From Cellulomonas xylanilytica (GTDB lineage: Bacteria > Actinomycetota > Actinomycetes > Actinomycetales > Cellulomonadaceae): a DNA stretch of 64,000 nucleotides. The position numbers were made by a program, and so were the translations under genes. The notes beneath the pieces were generated by a model that saw nothing but the letters and a program-made list of their open reading frames with translations, was not told the DNA's origin and ran no database searches. The stretch spans positions 124,001-188,000 of the forward strand of contig NZ_BJUB01000010.1 of the NCBI RefSeq assembly GCF_007989805.1, in the 5' to 3' direction. Below, in pieces: positions 62,973 through 64,000 of the stretch. How positions within the stretch are numbered: the first letter of the stretch is position 1; the number at the start of each line of letters is the position of its first letter.

Positions 62973-63917
62973 TCAGTCGAACGGACCGTCGGGCGATCCG
63001 TCGCTCCGACGAGACCGAGCGGCAACCAGCTTCGCGATGAGGTCGTCCAGCTGCTCGTCGCTCAGGGTGTGAGCGGCCTGCTCCAGCAGGGGTGCGAGGG
63101 ACGCGGCCAGTGCTTCCTCGTCGACGTCGACGGTCGTCGGGGGCATGTTCAGCAGGAACGTCTTGATGTCGGCCAGCTCCTGGAGCGCCGCCACCTCGCC
63201 CGTCGAGCGCTGGATCTTGGTCGACCAGGTGGCGGCCGGCACCGCCTCGACCACGCGGACGAGGTGGCCGAGAGCCTCCGGGATGCCGTTGGTGTTCGCT
63301 CGGATGTTTCGCGCGACGCCGAGGATCGTCTCGCGGGATCGGATCCCCTGGGCACCGCCGGCGCCCAGCGCGGCGTGCACCTCACGGAGCATGCGTTCCT
63401 GGTCAGGGGTCATGTCGTCCTCCTCCTGGATGGTGACGAGCGGGTCCAGGTCGGCGACGAAAACCCAGTGGTGCGGTTCACCGACGGACAGTCCCTCGGC
63501 GTTGGACCAGCCGTGCGCAGGGGCGTGCTCGGTCATCCACCGGTGCCCAGGGCCGCCCTGTCCGCCGAGATTCTGGAAGTCCACGGCGTTGCCGAGGCCG
63601 TGGTTCGAGGTGCCGGGGACCGCCGCGGCATCCTCACCGGGTTTCCGGAAGTGCGGCACCCCGTTGAAGACGCGGCGGTCCACCCTGCCCGGCCTGAACT
63701 CGCAGAACGTCGTCTGGTACCGGGCCGTGAAGAGGGAGAGCTGTTGCGACAGCGGACGGTAGGCCTCGATCGCCGCCTCGGTCCCGGTCAGCGGTCGCCC
63801 GTCGGCGGCGGACTCGACGAGCAGCTGCTCGAACGAGGCGGCTGCGGCAGGACGAAGCGAACCCGGGGTCGAGAGAGCCCGGAGCTGGTCGGCTGGGATG
63901 GCGCCGTTCTCCACCAT
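62973..63917 (-). CDS. M15-type peptidase, endolysin-like
   Basis: A 314-residue protein with an M15/VanY-like metallopeptidase domain (residues 1 to about 160). GTSNHGLGNAVDFQN holds the HxxxxxxD zinc residues, and GEPHHWVF the third His. It probably cleaves peptidoglycan peptides. There is no signal peptide, unlike host D-Ala-D-Ala carboxypeptidases, and the ~150-residue C-terminal part (DMTPDQERMLREVHAALGA, then EQLDDLIAKLVAARS) looks like phage endolysin tails. The start is tentative because the frame stays open upstream to the window edge. No other phage gene is visible. Confidence 0.75.
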   Translation of the reverse strand: MVENGAIPADQLRALSTPGSLRPAAAASFEQLLVESAADGRPLTGTEAAIEAYRPLSQQLSLFTARYQTTFCEFRPGRVDRRVFNGVPHFRKPGEDAAAVPGTSNHGLGNAVDFQNLGGQGGPGHRWMTEHAPAHGWSNAEGLSVGEPHHWVFVADLDPLVTIQEEDDMTPDQERMLREVHAALGAGGAQGIRSRETILGVARNIRANTNGIPEALGHLVRVVEAVPAATWSTKIQRSTGEVAALQELADIKTFLLNMPPTTVDVDEEALAASLAPLLEQAAHTLSDEQLDDLIAKLVAARSRRSDGSPDGPFD

Positions 63918-64000
63918 GCGATCAGCCCGCTGATCTCGACGTGCAGGACGCGGTGCCCGAACCGTTCACCTCACGCCCCCCGCCTGTGGAGCCGACGACC

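Overview
The window is gene-dense, very GC-rich DNA from an actinobacterium, most likely a member of Micrococcales close to Cellulomonas. This is inferred from the GC-rich codon use, the mycothiol gene mshB, an F420-type (Ddn-like) oxidoreductase, a DUF3117 protein, a YufO/P/Q-type nucleoside importer and the gene order. Almost every base belongs to a gene. Neighbouring genes are often joined by ATGA or GTGA start/stop overlaps. No rRNA, tRNA, CRISPR array, insertion sequence or replication origin was seen.

Layout. 0-8 kb, minus strand: nucleoside salvage and uptake (add, a small acidic protein, deoA, cdd, two permeases, a double ATPase and a BMP-type lipoprotein). 8-14 kb: an M20 amidohydrolase, a mannose-1-phosphate guanylyltransferase and, divergently, sdhCDAB. 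14-20.7 kb: a kinase-like protein, DUF6069, an ArsR-type regulator with an SRPBCC protein, two tandem YihY/BrkB paralogues, a 2H phosphoesterase and trpS. 20.7-25.2 kb: tatB, htrA, anti-sigma factor, ECF sigma factor (sigE) and an O-methyltransferase. 25.4-26.3 kb: a secreted cutinase that closely resembles PET hydrolases. 26.3-37.7 kb: pepA, DUF3117, a PIG-V-like mannosyltransferase, FolP2, a LOG protein, dapE/dapD, a lysozyme-fold-like secreted protein, gltA, dapC, fdxA and an SH3-like small protein. 37.7-45.5 kb: a giant VanW protein, a flavin reductase, a small membrane protein, mshB and typA. 45.5-54.8 kb: a split oligopeptide/dipeptide ABC system with two binding lipoproteins. 55-64 kb: small accessory units (Ddn-like, GNAT, CGNR regulator with hemerythrin, methyltransferase, LuxR regulator with GlsB, VOC fusion, lactate-oxidase family, secreted TIM barrel, M15 peptidase).

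The block from tatB to fdxA keeps the gene neighbours of the Mycobacterium tuberculosis Rv1201c-Rv1224 region (dapD, dapE, LOG, folP2, DUF3117, O-methyltransferase, sigE, rseA, htrA, tatB), plus dapC-fdxC. The glucosyl-3-phosphoglycerate synthase gene that normally follows folP2 is missing. A membrane mannosyltransferase takes its place, and the cutinase and pepA are inserted.

Two features cut across the window. First, at least thirteen genes carry a TANNNT hexamer exactly 6 or 7 bases before the start codon, as expected for leaderless transcripts. One of these appears to drive a 14-codon upstream ORF that is translationally coupled to an SH3-like protein gene. Second, several perfect inverted repeats sit on promoters (cutinase, ArsR/SRPBCC, CGNR/hemerythrin, LuxR/GlsB), so local regulation can be proposed from the DNA. 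The PET-hydrolase-like cutinase with its palindromic operator is the most striking accessory element.
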